The position numbers and the translations under genes are program-made. Below, piece by piece: positions 32,801 through 43,604 of a DNA stretch of 64,000 nucleotides. The notes below the pieces were generated by a model. That model ran no database searches, was not told the DNA's origin, and saw only the letters and a list, made by a program, of their open reading frames with translations. The stretch is from Mantamonas sphyraenae (taxonomy: Eukaryota > CRuMs > Mantamonadidae). Positions within the stretch are counted from its first letter, which is position 1. Every line of letters begins with the position of its first letter. Where the stretch lies: contig JAPMXV010000030.1 of NCBI GenBank assembly GCA_026936335.1, positions 372,001 to 436,000 of the forward strand, read 5' to 3'.

Positions 32801-33190
32801 GGAGGAGACGAAGAGGATGTTGCCGGTGGTGTTGATGACGACGATGCCAAGGTGTTGATGGTGGAGGACAGCGAGGGAGTGCTGGAGGTGCGTTTGGATG
32901 GAGTCAACGTGGCCAGTCCCGAACGTCCGGGACGCACGGGCAGCATCAGTTCCACCGAATCGGATCGGGAGGTGTTGGAGCCCGAGCATGTGTTGGAGCT
33001 GTTCAAGCAGCGTGCTGACCAGGTGTATGACGAGTTTCTGGAAATCACCACAGCAGACGTGATTGAAGAGGACAGGGACAACGAGAGCATGCCTGGGACA
33101 CCCAGGGAGGAGGATGAGGAAGAGTTGGACGAGGATGCCTTCCGTGCTTCACTCATGGCTGCCCTGGACGAGTTTACGCTGGAGGAGTAG
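29874..33190 (+). CDS. Ubiquitin-like / calcineurin-like PPP phosphatase / FHA fusion
   Basis: Exons 29874-30228, 30402-30530 and 30735-33190 give 979 residues. Residues about 16-95 form a ubiquitin-like domain (LIDVNVQMDDPVSVLMDLIY, NKQRLYFQGAPLD). A PPP catalytic domain follows (about 120-480) with all metal and catalytic motifs: GDLHGQ, GDYVDRG, RGNHE, HGGLGPD, RAHE and SAPNYTD. Its flanking sequence (DHFQKEGSLEP; FREPPSSGP) is closest to calcineurin A, but there is an acidic/Ser insert of about 45 residues after WCDPS. An FHA domain (about 535-615; ISSAHCVF, DTSTNGTLVN) replaces the calmodulin-binding tail, then a long acidic tail. Expected to dephosphorylate Ser/Thr proteins and dock to phosphothreonine and possibly the proteasome or ubiquitin system. 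The order is unusual. Domain calls are firm, biology inferred. An ATG/GAT-rich tract lies just upstream. Confidence 0.88.
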
Positions 33191-33293
33191 GCACAATGTA
33201 CACACCCACACACACACATATATATATATACGGTGACATGGTAGGCTTTGGTGTGGGGTGGATTCTTGTGCGCCGTGGGGGCCAGTGGAAGAA

Positions 33294-33947
33294 ATGGGCA
33301 GGAAGAGCAGAGACACAGAAGGGGAGAGCCAGAAGGAAGAGGAGGTGGAGGTGGAAGACAAGGACAAGGACAAGGATGAGGACAAGGAACGCAAGAGTGG
33401 CAAGAGCAGAAGGAGCAAAAAGGGAACAAAGTCGTTTCGGCAGGTGCTGGCCAAGCCAGAGAACCAACCGGTGGTGTGGCATTTCGCACTCTTCTCCTCT
33501 GCCCTCATCTTTGTGCCCATTGCCACATTCTACATCATGTACTACCACGTGCTGGAAGGTAAGCATAGACCCCACCAAAAGGGCGCGTGTATCGGGGGTG
33601 TGTGGCATGCATGGGCCGCTGACACCGTGGGAATGTTCCACACAGGCATGCCCGACTTTGCCGGCAATGCGAGTGCAAAGACCACGTGGGCGGGAGTGGC
33701 TTGTGTGGTGGAAGTCCAGCTGCTGCTCCTCATTTTCATTATTTCTGCCTTTCGAGAGAAGCCTGACGAGAACAACGAGGCAGCCAAGGCCGCACGCAAG
33801 GCCGCCAAGAAGGTGGATGTGAACGAGGTTCTGGCCAAACGTGATCGAAAGCTCAAGGAACGCAGGGCGGCACGGGAGGAGGCTGAGGGTGCACAGGAGG
33901 GAGAAGGGAAGGGAGAGGGTGACGATGAGGCAAAGAAGGACAAGTGA
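33294..33947 (+). CDS. VMA21: V-ATPase assembly factor VMA21-like
   Basis: Exons 33294-33558 and 33646-33947 give 188 residues. A charged N-terminus of about 60 residues precedes two membrane helices (WHFALFSSALIFVPIATFYIM and a second at ACVVEVQLLLLIFIISAF), the VMA21 pattern. The protein chaperones assembly of the V-ATPase membrane sector in the ER. The Lys/Glu-rich tails make it longer than the roughly 100-residue norm. The 87-bp intron is a multiple of three and has no in-frame stop. The stop is 31 bp from that of the convergent attractin-like gene. Confidence 0.78.
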   Translation: MGRKSRDTEGESQKEEEVEVEDKDKDKDEDKERKSGKSRRSKKGTKSFRQVLAKPENQPVVWHFALFSSALIFVPIATFYIMYYHVLEGKHRPHQKGACIGGVWHAWAADTVGMFHTGMPDFAGNASAKTTWAGVACVVEVQLLLLIFIISAFREKPDENNEAAKAARKAAKKVDVNEVLAKRDRKLKERRAAREEAEGAQEGEGKGEGDDEAKKDK

Positions 33948-33978
33948 AAAGGTGTGGTTGGGTCCTTTCTACACTGTA

Positions 33979-36900
33979 TTAGAGGGTGGGGAGGTTGGGA
34001 ATGGGCGAACGATCATCCCCAAGGCTAGCCTCGCTCTCAGCATCACTGTCCTCATCATCGCTACTATCATCATCATCATCATCATCCGACTCTTCCCATT
34101 GGATGTCAGCTCCTCGAGAGCGCATCTCGTCGTACTTTCGCTGCCTCTTCTTCTTCTTCCTCCTCTTGTTCTTCTTGCTCTTTGTGCTCGTTGTGCTATC
34201 GCCTGTGTGGTCAGCCACCGCTGCCATTTCTGTGCTTGTGTGTTCCTCTTGCATGTCCACAGGTGCGTGGTCCTGCTCCTGGTTGTGCATGTGCCCAGCA
34301 TCCTCGTGCAAGTGGGCCGAGGCAAACACAGCGTCTGCAAGTGGCACGTGTGTCTCATCCGACTGCTGATACACCATTTGGGTGTCTGCACCATCCTCCC
34401 ATTCGTGTTTGTCGTCTGTCCCGTCTATCCCAGGTCCCTCGTCCACCTGCTCGGCACCCTCGGGCACCTCCCTGCGCAGGTGCGATGCATGGTATGTCTG
34501 ACTCACCTGTACGTCCCCTGTCACATCCTGCTTGCACAGAGGACACAGCCTGTCCAGTGTGAGCCATCGGTCGATGCATTCGACGTGGTAGATGTGTTCG
34601 CAGGGCAGCACACGCAGCTCGTCGTCCTGCTCGTACTCCACCAGGCAGATGGTGCACATGGCATCCTCCTCATCCATCATCCCCTCACGATACACCACCT
34701 TGTCAAAGGTGTCGATGAGGGGTTGGGGCACGCCACGCTGCTGTTCGCTGGCTTGGGTCTGGTTGGCAGCAGCGGCCACGTTCCACAGCTCAATGTCGGC
34801 CTCCTCGGCCGATTGGTTGCCCACCATGCGTACGATGGCCAACACAATGATGAAGAAGAGGACGGCGCCGGAGATGGAGAGGATGAGGACAATGTCCAGG
34901 ATGGAGGCCGGTCGTTCAGACACGGTGACGTCCAGACGAAAGGCGGTGGTGGTGCGTGCAAACACGGCAATGTAGTACGTGCCCACCTTGAAGCGTTTGT
35001 CGTCACTGTTGATGACAATGGTGTCCTTGCCATTGGCACCCGAGGCCCAGGTGAAGGACACCAACGACGGATGTTGGGCTTCGGTGGAGATGAGCAGATC
35101 GACGTCGCCCCCCTGGGTGGTGGGGCTCACCGTCACATTCAACTGCTGTGTGGAGTTGACCAGATCCACGGAGAAGTAGCGATAGGAGCCAATGAGCATG
35201 AAGCCCGTGACGGTGTTGCCACTACGCAGGGGCTCGTAGGCGGCCGCTTCCACGGTGGCACTGGTGGCAGAGCGTGCATACAACCCAACGTGCATGCGAC
35301 CCAACAGGAACTGTTCGGAGGAGGCGTCAATGATCATGCGCACCACCGTGTTGGATTGGAAGGAGGCGTCGGCCTGTGGGTTGGATCCATCCCAGTTGGG
35401 ATCGAGCTTGTGGAAGGCAGCGTTGAAGCGAGTGGGCATCACTGTGGAGCTGAGGGGATACTGGCCCGTGGCATCTGCAGGTTGGTTGGAGACGTAGATG
35501 GCAGCCCAGGCTGATTCGAGGGTGACGGAGATGACCATGATGCCACGTGCAGTGTCCACAGGCACACTGAGGTAGGTGTAGGCATAGGGCAGCAGCTGCA
35601 CGGTCACAGGGGTACTCTGGGCCACCAGACGCACCGTGGTCACAGCCATGTGCACCTCCACCGGCGTGTTGCTTGTGCTCTGAAGACCCACGTAGTACGT
35701 GCGTGCTCGTTGGCGAATGGCATCCCGCACCATCACCTCCGAGCCATCCACGTCCCTCTGCTGAAAGTTGGTGCTGCTGGGCTTCATCGTAGAGTCGCTC
35801 AGGTACGCATGCATGCGCACAGTCCTGTCCAGGGTGCGTGTGGTGGTGGCCGGTGTGGGCACCACGTTGAATGCCAACGCATAGCTGCCTGCCACAGCCG
35901 CTGCTGCCGTCGCCAGATCCGGGGACACGTATCGAATGTACCGGAAGCCCCCTTGGGCAGGGGCCGTTGTGACCAGGGTGCGATCTTGGAGCAGATCGGC
36001 ACCACAGGCGTAGTAGTCCCAGGAGGAGCAGGCAGCGCCTTCGGAGCCGTACAAGCGATCGCTGGCACCCTCGAGACACTTTTGTGTGGAATGGCACCAT
36101 CCACAGTCGCTGTTGTCGGTGCATGTGGCACACGAGGTGAGGTTGGAGCATGTGGCACAGCCAGTGTAGCGGTAGGAGGATTCGCGTGGGCAGGCGCCGT
36201 TTGCAGAGCCTGTGGCGTCGCCATTGACACAGGTTTGAGAGTAGGAACACCAACCACAGAGGGAAGTGGCACCACATGCGTCACAGGAGGTGTAGGCGGA
36301 ACATGGGAGGGGACAGGAGGAGGAGGAATTGTGAACCCATCCACTTGCACACATGCCAGCAAAGGGACCTGCACTGTGGCCATCCATGCAGGTGTGGTTG
36401 CCCACACAATAGCCACAGGTGGGATCCTTGTTGCAGGCGGCACAATTGACCGAATAGGTGGAACACGGCGTGGGACAGCTGCGCACGTTGAACACATCAC
36501 ACGTGGACGTGTCTGCCTGCTGCGTGTCCACACTCACACACCGTTGCGTGTCATTCTTCTTGCACCATCCACACTCGGGAAAGTGCGAGCATGCGTCGCA
36601 GGTGGCGTGGCTGCTGCACGGCGCCTTGCATCGGCCCACATTCCAGTCGGCAGCCAACGCACACGCTTGCGGACGTCCTTGTGTCGAGGCAGCGGCTGCC
36701 GAGCTGTTTGTGTCCATGCATGTTTGTGTGCTGTTGCACCAGCCACACTGAGGCAACAGTGTGCACTCGCTGCATGTGGTTTGGGTGTGGCAGCTGACAT
36801 TGCTGTAGCTCAGAGACCACCAATCGCCCGGCTGGGCCTTGCCCCTGGATTTGCCATTGAGCACCATGACACGTGTGGAGTTGAACACCACGGCGTCGTG

Positions 36901-38609
36901 TGCATCACGTGGCACGGGGGATTGTGCGTCTGTGTATCTGCGGTCGAGTTGGTTGCGCCACGTGCGTGCACCGATGTGGTACTGCCACAGGGTGCGCATG
37001 GGACAGGCCGATGTGGTGGAGGTGCCGTCAAAGCCACCCACCAACACCAACACACGATCATCCAATGCACTCAGCGTGTGCAGATGCACACGTGGTGGTG
37101 TGAGCAGGCCCTCCTGCCCTGCGGTGAGATACGCCCAGGTACGCGCTGTGAGATCAAAGGCCCACAAGTCGTCCAGACTGACCGAGGGCGATCCCTGCTT
37201 GAATCCTCCGTAAATATACAGTGTGTTGCCCACAATGGCAGCAGCAGACTCTCTGCGAGTGGGTGGTGATGCGGTGAGGGTGGTCTGCAGAGCAAACCCA
37301 CTGGTGCTCTTTGTCCACAGCCACACCGCGTTGCTTGTCCCACCCACCACCTCGCCTGCAAACAACACTGCCACATCAGCAGTCCATTCGGCCATTGCCC
37401 ATCCGTACCCCGGCATGGGACGTCCATTCGTTGCCTCCGTCCCATACACCTGGCTCCAGCTGTTGGTTGCTCGTGTGTACTTGTGCAGGTCATTGTGCAC
37501 CCCTCCACCATCCGAGCCTCCAAACACATAAAACGCCGTTTCTGTGGCTGTGCATGCCGCCTGGAACCGTCCCGAGTTGGTGCTGCTGGCCAGCGGGTGC
37601 AACATCTGCGTGCCATTCACCATCTCGTACACCCACAGGTCCTTCATGTACTGACTCGGGTGTTTGTACCCACCGTAGATATACACCTGTGAACCCCACG
37701 CGGCAGTGCACGCCCCTTCCCGCTCAGAGAACCCGTTGGCCGGCGCCTGGTCCAATCCCACCGGCGGAGTCGGTATCCAGCGCAGTGTGTCCTGTGTGTC
37801 TGCACACGCCACACCCGTCCATCCTGCGTCGCAACTGCATGTGTTGTCTGTGCTGTTGCATGTCCCATGACCCGAACAGTCCTTGGGACATGTTCCTGTG
37901 CACATAAAGTGGAGCAACGCACAACCGTTGTGAGCGCCACACACGCGTGGGGCAAGAAACCGTCAACCATGCTTATTTGGGCGACAAGCGACGCATGTGG
38001 GAAGGACGCTGACAACCCAGATGGGGTCAATTGCCCAGGGACACACCGGTGGGGCCACCTACCTGGGCTGTACGACAGCGAAAAGCCGTCCCGGCCGACA
38101 AAGAGGTCGGTAAAGAGATGAACGGTGACCTCGGGACCCGAGGCAGAGATGGTCTGTGGGAGAAGGGATGGGCAGTGGGGAAAGGGAGGTGGTGGTAGTG
38201 GTGGGGGGGGAAGGGATTGAGTGGGTGGGAGGGGGGGGGGGTGGTTGAAGGGTGTTAGGGAGGTGGGGGAAGGGGTGAGCGGGTGGGGGGAACATACCAG
38301 ATTGGTTGCTGCTCCAGTGAGGGCATGGAGGAGGGGACTGGACTCGTTGTGGCCATCGTGGATGTAAATATAGTCATAGGCACACTCTGTGTCGTAGGTG
38401 ATGGTGATGGTTGTGGGCAGGGAGCTTGCGGCGGGGCGAATGTACCAGTAGCAGTTGAGCTGGTTGTTGGTGATGGTGCCCGGCCCAGAGCCATCCGAGA
38501 ATTGCCCAGACGAGGCAGTGAGCACTGTGGATGGTTGGCAATGCCCATGGACCACAGTGACACACAAGAAGAGGAGGAGGAGGAGGGTGAGTACGAGCAC
38601 ACGGGACAT
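33979..38609 (-). CDS. Attractin-like CUB-EGF-kelch-PSI membrane protein with cytosolic RING-H2
   Basis: Exons 38298-38609, 38063-38153 and 33979-37895 give 1,439 residues. In order: signal peptide (MSRVLVLTLLLLLFLCVTVV); CUB domain (about 24-134, split by introns of 144 and 167 bp); one EGF-like module (CSGHGTCNSTDNTCSCDAGW); kelch repeats (about 170-490); five PSI-type Cys-rich repeats (CGWC pattern, about 495-750); three PPC-like beta domains; one membrane helix (about 1135-1160); a RING-H2 finger (about 1216-1260; CTICLVEYEQDDEL, PCEHIYHVECIDRW, CPLCKQD); and an acidic/Lys-rich tail. The outer part matches attractin/MEGF8, receptors in cell interaction. Here the cytosolic part looks like a ubiquitin ligase of the membrane RING class. 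All domains are in one open frame, so the fusion is not an assembly join. Confidence 0.88.
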
Positions 38610-38675
38610 CGTGGTGTGTGCCTTCGGGTCGTTGGTTCCCTCTCCGCATGCAATCAATTCTGTTCAGAAATCGAA

Positions 38676-38708
<33 letters not shown>
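38676..38708. repeat. (CA)n tract in the divergent promoter
   Basis: About 16 CA units between the attractin-like and four-TM genes, ending 15 bp before the latter's ATG. Confidence 0.9.
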
Positions 38709-38710
<2 letters not shown>

Positions 38711-38723
38711 AGCAACACACATC

Positions 38724-39546
38724 ATGGCCAACGACACCAGTGAGTTCTGGAACAAAGTGAGCAAACAGTCTGCCGAGGGCATCCCGGAAAAGGTCAAACT
38801 GGTTGTTCGCCTGCAGATTGTCCAATTGGTATGTTCAACATGGAAGGTGGATCCATGGATCCACTGAGTGTATGTGTGGCTGTGGTCCTCTCTCTTGTTG
38901 TTGTGTGGCTTCCCCTTGCCAATTGGCTCCTGCTGTGTGTCTCACTCTGGCTGACACCCTTGCCGCCCAAAAATGGCCGTTCGACGTCGCAGCTTTTGGC
39001 GCTGCCATTGATCTATGCCATGTATGTGACACTGTCTGTGAACGTCAACCTACTGGTGGCACTCGTGTGTCTCATTATCTTTGTGGTGGACGTGGTCATT
39101 GGTCTGGTGGGCATGCTGGGCGCCGTGTATCAAAACAAAGGCGCCGTGCGCTTTGTGAGTTGTTGACGAGTCAGGCACACGCGAGGAGATGGGATCCGAT
39201 ACTGACACTGTGTGTTGGCCTTGTGTGTGTGTGTGTGTGTGTGTGTGTGTCTGGACCACACTCATGTTCACAGTACAAGTACATTGTGGGCTGGGGCCAG
39301 ATCTTCTGGGAGTTGTCTGGACTGGGCATTGTGCTGTACTCTGCCTTCCTTTGCTTCACTGCCGATCCCACACAGGTGCTTCTGTGCCAGGACCAGGTCA
39401 TGCTGTGGCTCATGGCTGCTCGCTTCCTCATTGTCATCGTCGTTGTGTACATCTCTGTGCGTCCGGCCAAGGAATTGGCCAAGGCCATGGGGCTGCAGAT
39501 CAAATCAGCCAAGGAGACGGAGAAGAAGCAGTCTGGTCGCGTGTAG
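38724..39546 (+). CDS. Small four-TM membrane protein, unrecognised
   Basis: Exons 38724-38828, 38993-39154 and 39274-39546 give 179 residues. A polar N-terminus of about 33 residues is followed by four hydrophobic helices and a Lys-rich tail (AKETEKKQSGRV). I do not recognise the family. Helix 2 continues smoothly across the first junction (VQL to LLALPLIYAMYV). An alternative open frame at 38831-39166 would add one hydrophobic segment but lacks a link to the first exon. The second intron holds a long (GT)n run. Divergent from the attractin-like gene: 114 bp with a (CA)n tract at the transcript start. Confidence 0.68.
39222..39250. repeat. (GT)n tract inside the second intron of the four-TM gene
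   Basis: About 14 GT units, ending 23 bp before the acceptor TTCACAG. Confidence 0.9.
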
Positions 39547-39656
39547 GGTCACACACACACACACACACAGAGGGTGGTTGGAGTGGATGTGTTTGTCATC
39601 GGGGAAGGGGGAGGGAGCGACGTTGGACCCAAAACAAAAACGCCCTCGTTGTAACC

Positions 39657-40239
39657 ATGGATGTACAGAGTGAGCGAGGCAAGACACAACTTCAGCCCAA
39701 GTTGACGATTGTAAGTGGGGTTGTGGGGTGGTTGTGGTCATAGGGAAGATGGGGAAGGACAGGGGGTCGCACGAAGGACCCAACCCCCACCCCCAATGTC
39801 CACCGCGGCTTTTTGTGGTGACAGGGAATGGAGGAGGGGACGGGATCAAGGACGCAGAGGACTAACATGGCACGTGTGGACATGTGGATTGTGTGCATGT
39901 GTGGTGGATGTGTGTGTGGGACAGCTGCCGGACGACGAGGACCAAACATGCGCGACGTTTGTGCTGGAAAACGAGGACCACACGCTGGGCAACGTGCTGC
40001 GCAGTGTGATCATGAAGAGGGACGATGTGGAGTTCTGTGGATACACCATGCCTCATCCCAGCGAACGCAAGATCACTGTGCGTCTGCAGACACACGAAAC
40101 AAAGGCTGTGGACACGATGCAGGCGGGGCTGGGCGACCTGGACAACATGATTGGCCATGTGTTGGAGGTGTATGAGAAGGAACTGGAGGCATTCCAGTCA
40201 CAGCAGCAGGAACAGGACGGGGGAATGGATGTCGAATGA
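39657..40239 (+). CDS. POLR1D: RNA polymerase I/III subunit AC19 (RPAC2)
   Basis: Exons 39657-39710 and 39925-40239 (intron 214 bp) give 122 residues. The RPB11-like core shows ATFVLENEDHTLGNVLRSVI and EFCGYTMPHPSERKI, diagnostic of AC19/POLR1D, which pairs with AC40 in the assembly platform of RNA polymerases I and III in the nucleus. The C-terminus ends in a Gln/Asp-rich tail. It converges on the NEK kinase, with 59 bp between stops. Confidence 0.93.
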
Positions 40240-40298
40240 AATGATGGAACGAAAAAACACTTGAAGAAGCACTCCCAACTCCCCCCTTTCCCACTTGT

Positions 40299-41532
40299 TC
40301 ATCCGCTGCTGTGCTTCTCTTTGACTTCAAGTGCCAACAGAGCAAAGGAGTCAAACTGGGTGGCCATGGCAGTGGCACGTTGGGCCACCTCGTCGATGCC
40401 CAGACGTTCGTCGGGCTCTGTCTTGAGAATCTCAGACAACAAGAGGGCCAGTTCATCCCCCAGATCCTCCCTGGTGATGGGTTCGTATTCACAAGCTTGA
40501 ATGCGTCCTGCCAGTTGCAGGTAGTTCTGTCCTCTCACCGCAAACGGCTGCTGCAGCGTCGCCAGTTCGTACAGGATGCACCCGAGACTCCACACGTCGC
40601 TCTTCCAATCGTACCCCTTTTCCACAACCCGTTCGGGGCTCATATAGTATGGTGTGCCCACCAGGGAGAATGTCTGGTATGTTTTGGAGCTGGATGTTTG
40701 TGTGTGTGTGTGGGTGGGTGGGCTATTGGCGTTCGGAACACAACACACCTCTTCCTGGGGTCCCTCCCCTCCCCCCCCAACCCCCATGCCTCTTTACATC
40801 ATCCACTCACCTAAAGTAGCGACCGAGTCCCAGGTCGCCAAGTTTGACGACGCCCTTGTCGTCGATAAAGACATTCTGTGGTTTGATGTCCCTGTGCATG
40901 ACCCTGCGACTGTGCATGTACTTGAGACCCTCGCAAATCTGAGCAAAGTAGCCCCAAATGTGTGCTTCGCTCAGCTGGGTGCCTTGATTGCGATGGGACT
41001 TGAGGACGCCGGCCAGATCCTGCTGGCACAGTTCCAGCGCAATGATGAGCTCGCTCTCCTCCAGGAAGGAGTCGATGTATTCGATGATGTTCTTGTGTTC
41101 CATGCTCTGTGTATGTGCGTGTGCGTGTGCGTGTGCGTGTGTGCGTGTACGTGTGTGTGTCAGCGTGTAACGTCGTCCCAGAGAGAGAGGGTTCTCGTGT
41201 GGTCTTGTTCGTCCTTCTGTGTGCCCCATGCAACCCTATGGGTGTGCAACCACCCATCCACTCACCGCCAACAGTTCCGACTCGCGAATGCAGTCTTCGC
41301 GTGCGTCTGAATCCAGCATGTCCAGGATCTGTACGCGTTTCAGGGCCACACTTCGCTTGTCGCTCAGCCTGGTGGCCTTCCACACTTCTGCAAAGGCACC
41401 CCTGCCCAGGAACTCGCCCAATTCATAGTTCTGTAATGAATGGATGGCCTCATCCTCCTCGTCCTCGTCCTCATTATCGTCATCAAAGTCGGGAGGGTAT
41501 TCTTCGTCCTCCTCGGATGTGGTGGACGACAT
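40299..41532 (-). CDS. NEK6/NEK7-like protein kinase
   Basis: Exons 41266-41532, 40811-41106 and 40299-40689 give 317 residues. An acidic N-terminus of about 35 residues precedes a full kinase domain: GRGAFAEVW (glycine loop), VALKRV (Lys), HRDIKPQN (catalytic loop), DLGLGRYF (DLG, as in NEK6/7 rather than DFG), activation loop SSKTYQTFSLVGTPYYMSPE. The junction codon across the last intron restores the NEK6/7 FSSKT motif exactly. These kinases act in mitotic spindle formation downstream of NEK9. There is no C-terminal regulatory tail, as in NEK6/7. Introns are 121 and 159 bp. Confidence 0.93.
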
Positions 41533-41710
41533 TCCTTCGTTCGTGATTGTGTGGGATGGACGGCGGAGGTCAATGAGACACACATACCACACACGAGACA
41601 ACAGGAGGACCATGGCCATGATACACATCACATGTGCATTGCACACATGATGCCATTCATTCGAGCTCCCTTGCGCTCTTGGGAGCAGCAAGGGGAGATT
41701 GGCAACCACC

Positions 41711-42142
41711 ATGCCACTGGTGGTGGAGTTGGACAAACAAGTGTCGGAAGGGGTGTCCCATGACTTGGATGTGAGCAAGCAGGTGATCCTTCGTTATGGT
41801 CAAGTGCCACACATCACCCAGTACGCTCGTTCTGCCCTTCGTCCTGGCCAGCAGACGAGTGCACACGCACACAAGGACATGTGGGAGGTGTTCCTGGTGC
41901 TGGAGGGCACAGGCATGGCATGTGTGGACGACACTGAGATCGCCCTGCAGCCAGGGACGAGTGTGACCGTGCAGCCAGGCGAGGAGCACATCTTTGCCAA
42001 CCCCAGTGGCAACGACGCCGACCTTGTGCTCCTCTACTACGGCGTGTTGGACGAAGAGGCAGGCAAGAGGGCAGAGAAAGAGGAGAGAGGAGGAGGAGGA
42101 GGAGATCAGCACCGCACACAGTCAGGCTCAGGTGGACAATGA
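41711..42142 (+). CDS. Small cupin-fold protein
   Basis: A single exon of 143 residues. The cupin-2 barrel is visible as RPGQQTSAHAHKDMWEVFLV followed by PGTSVTVQPGEEHIFANP, with His and Glu residues suited to metal binding. A Gly/Glu-rich tail follows. The function of single-domain cupins of this type ranges from metal enzymes to binding proteins and cannot be told here. An ATTGG element sits directly before the ATG. An AATAAA signal begins 3 nt after the stop. Confidence 0.82.
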   Translation: MPLVVELDKQVSEGVSHDLDVSKQVILRYGQVPHITQYARSALRPGQQTSAHAHKDMWEVFLVLEGTGMACVDDTEIALQPGTSVTVQPGEEHIFANPSGNDADLVLLYYGVLDEEAGKRAEKEERGGGGGDQHRTQSGSGGQ

Positions 42143-42144
42143 TG

Positions 42145-42150
42145 AATAAA
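42145..42150 (+). promoter_or_regulatory. Putative polyadenylation signal AATAAA for the cupin gene
   Basis: AATAAA lies 3 nt after the cupin stop codon and within the 42-bp gap to the stop of the convergent KDEL receptor. A canonical polyadenylation hexamer placed this close implies a very short 3' UTR or an end inside the KDEL receptor gene. Confidence 0.45.
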
Positions 42151-42184
42151 GCGTTTGTTTACAGGCAGTTGATGCGAGATCTGA

Positions 42185-43484
42185 TCAGTTGGAACGGTTC
42201 TTGATGCCAGGCAGGATCTCGGGTCCCTTCTTGACACCCTGGTAGAAGTAGTACTGTGGATGGGAAGGCGGGTGTGGGGTGGGCCACAAAGGCGAGGTGG
42301 GTGAGCAACACAACGCGCGGGGTTGGGGCTGGGACGGAAAGGCAGAGGCGGGGACGACGTACGAAGAAGTCGGCATAGAGGGCAGTCTGGACAAGACCGG
42401 CAATCCACACTTTCCATGCGCGGTAATGGTTCTCTGTAAGGACACGGTAGATCCAGTTGACGAGGTACAGAGCACGGTACTGTGGGCGGGGAGGGCGCCG
42501 GAACGGAGAGGGACGGAACGTGTCAATCATCATTTGCACGCCACCGAGAGGGAACGCACGGGTAGGGGTTGCTATAGCACACCACACCACACACACACAC
42601 AGGTACACACACAGAGAGACACACAACACACACACACACAACGTACTCCGCCCATGCAAAAGATGTACCAGGTGCCAAACGTGCCGCGCATGTTGTCGAC
42701 GTCGCCTGTGGCCTGGAGGAGGAAGAGCTGCGGAAGGATGGCCACAGCCTCGAGGAAGATGGAGGTAGCCCACATGCACTGTTTGCAGGAGGGATGGATG
42801 GGGTGTGAAGGAGAGAAGTGTGAGTTTGTGTTTGTGTGGGGGCATCCCATGGCAGGCAGCGGGAGTGGGAGAGAGCACGGACCTCAAACAGCACTTCGCC
42901 CCAGCTCATTTGCGGCCAACGGTCGTGGAGAATGATGCCCAGCACAACACAGGGTACAATGACCAACTGCCATCGGAACTTGCTGTCCTGCTTGCGATCG
43001 TACGAATGCTTGTAGCTGTGGGGAGCAGCAGCAGCAGGGGAAGGGGGGTTGGGAGCGTCGTCCAGGAGGGAGAGTTGACGTCAGCGGAGGGAATTCACAC
43101 GCAGCGGGCAGGGACACGGGAGAGGGAGAGGGAGAAGGGAGGGGACGTACCGGGTGAAACGGATGAGGTAGATGATGCCACCAGTGACGGAAAGGAAGAG
43201 GATCTTCATGAGGAGGTTGTACAGGCTCTTCCAGTTCCAGAAGATGTCCACGTAGCGGAGGCTGAACACCATCATGAACAGCTCCAAGGAAACCAGGGAG
43301 ATGCCACGTGCAGAGCTGTTCTTCTGGATGCCCAGACCCAGAAACACAAAGCTCAACACGTGCAGGATGTCACCCAGCAGTCGAAAGATGTTCCTGGAGG
43401 TCCAACCTGTGTCAGTGGGTGTGTGTCATGACGAGAGAGACGGGGGGGGGCAGTAGTGTGGGAACAGTGGCAATGGACGTACAT
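42185..43484 (-). CDS. KDELR: ER lumen protein-retaining (KDEL) receptor
   Basis: Six exons: 43483-43484, 43151-43393, 42883-43015, 42647-42778, 42363-42479 and 42185-42253 (231 residues, seven membrane segments). Core blocks match ERD2: MNIFRLLGDILHVLSFVF, FLEAVAILPQLFLLQATGD, YRALYLVNWIYR, AGLVQTALYADFF. It retrieves HDEL/KDEL proteins from the Golgi to the ER in COPI vesicles. The first intron (89 bp) appears to split the start codon as AT|G: the upstream AT precedes donor GTACGT and the acceptor CAG is followed by G-AAC-ATC-TTT. Phases of all six exons agree. Five introns in 1.3 kb make this the most intron-rich gene of the window. The tail PEILPGIKNRSN lacks the usual di-lysine end. Confidence 0.92.
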
Positions 43485-43538
43485 CGTTGATTGGGGGGTG
43501 GAGGGGGGGGGGGTTTGGTTGGCCAGGCAGTGGCAGCG

Positions 43539-43573
43539 ATGCTGCAAGCAAGCAAACGAATTGCAGCTATGCC

Positions 43574-43604
<31 letters not shown>

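Noticed and set aside
33841-37269. Long plus-strand frames antisense to the attractin-like gene (557 and 539 codons)
   Set aside because: No domain signals; composition mirrors the sense strand's Cys/Gly/Thr-rich repeats.
38831-39166. Open frame beginning MFNMEGGSMDPL as an alternative exon of the four-TM gene
   Set aside because: It cannot be linked in frame to the first exon, and the T-rich sequence with donor GTATGT and acceptor CGCAG is better explained as an intron.
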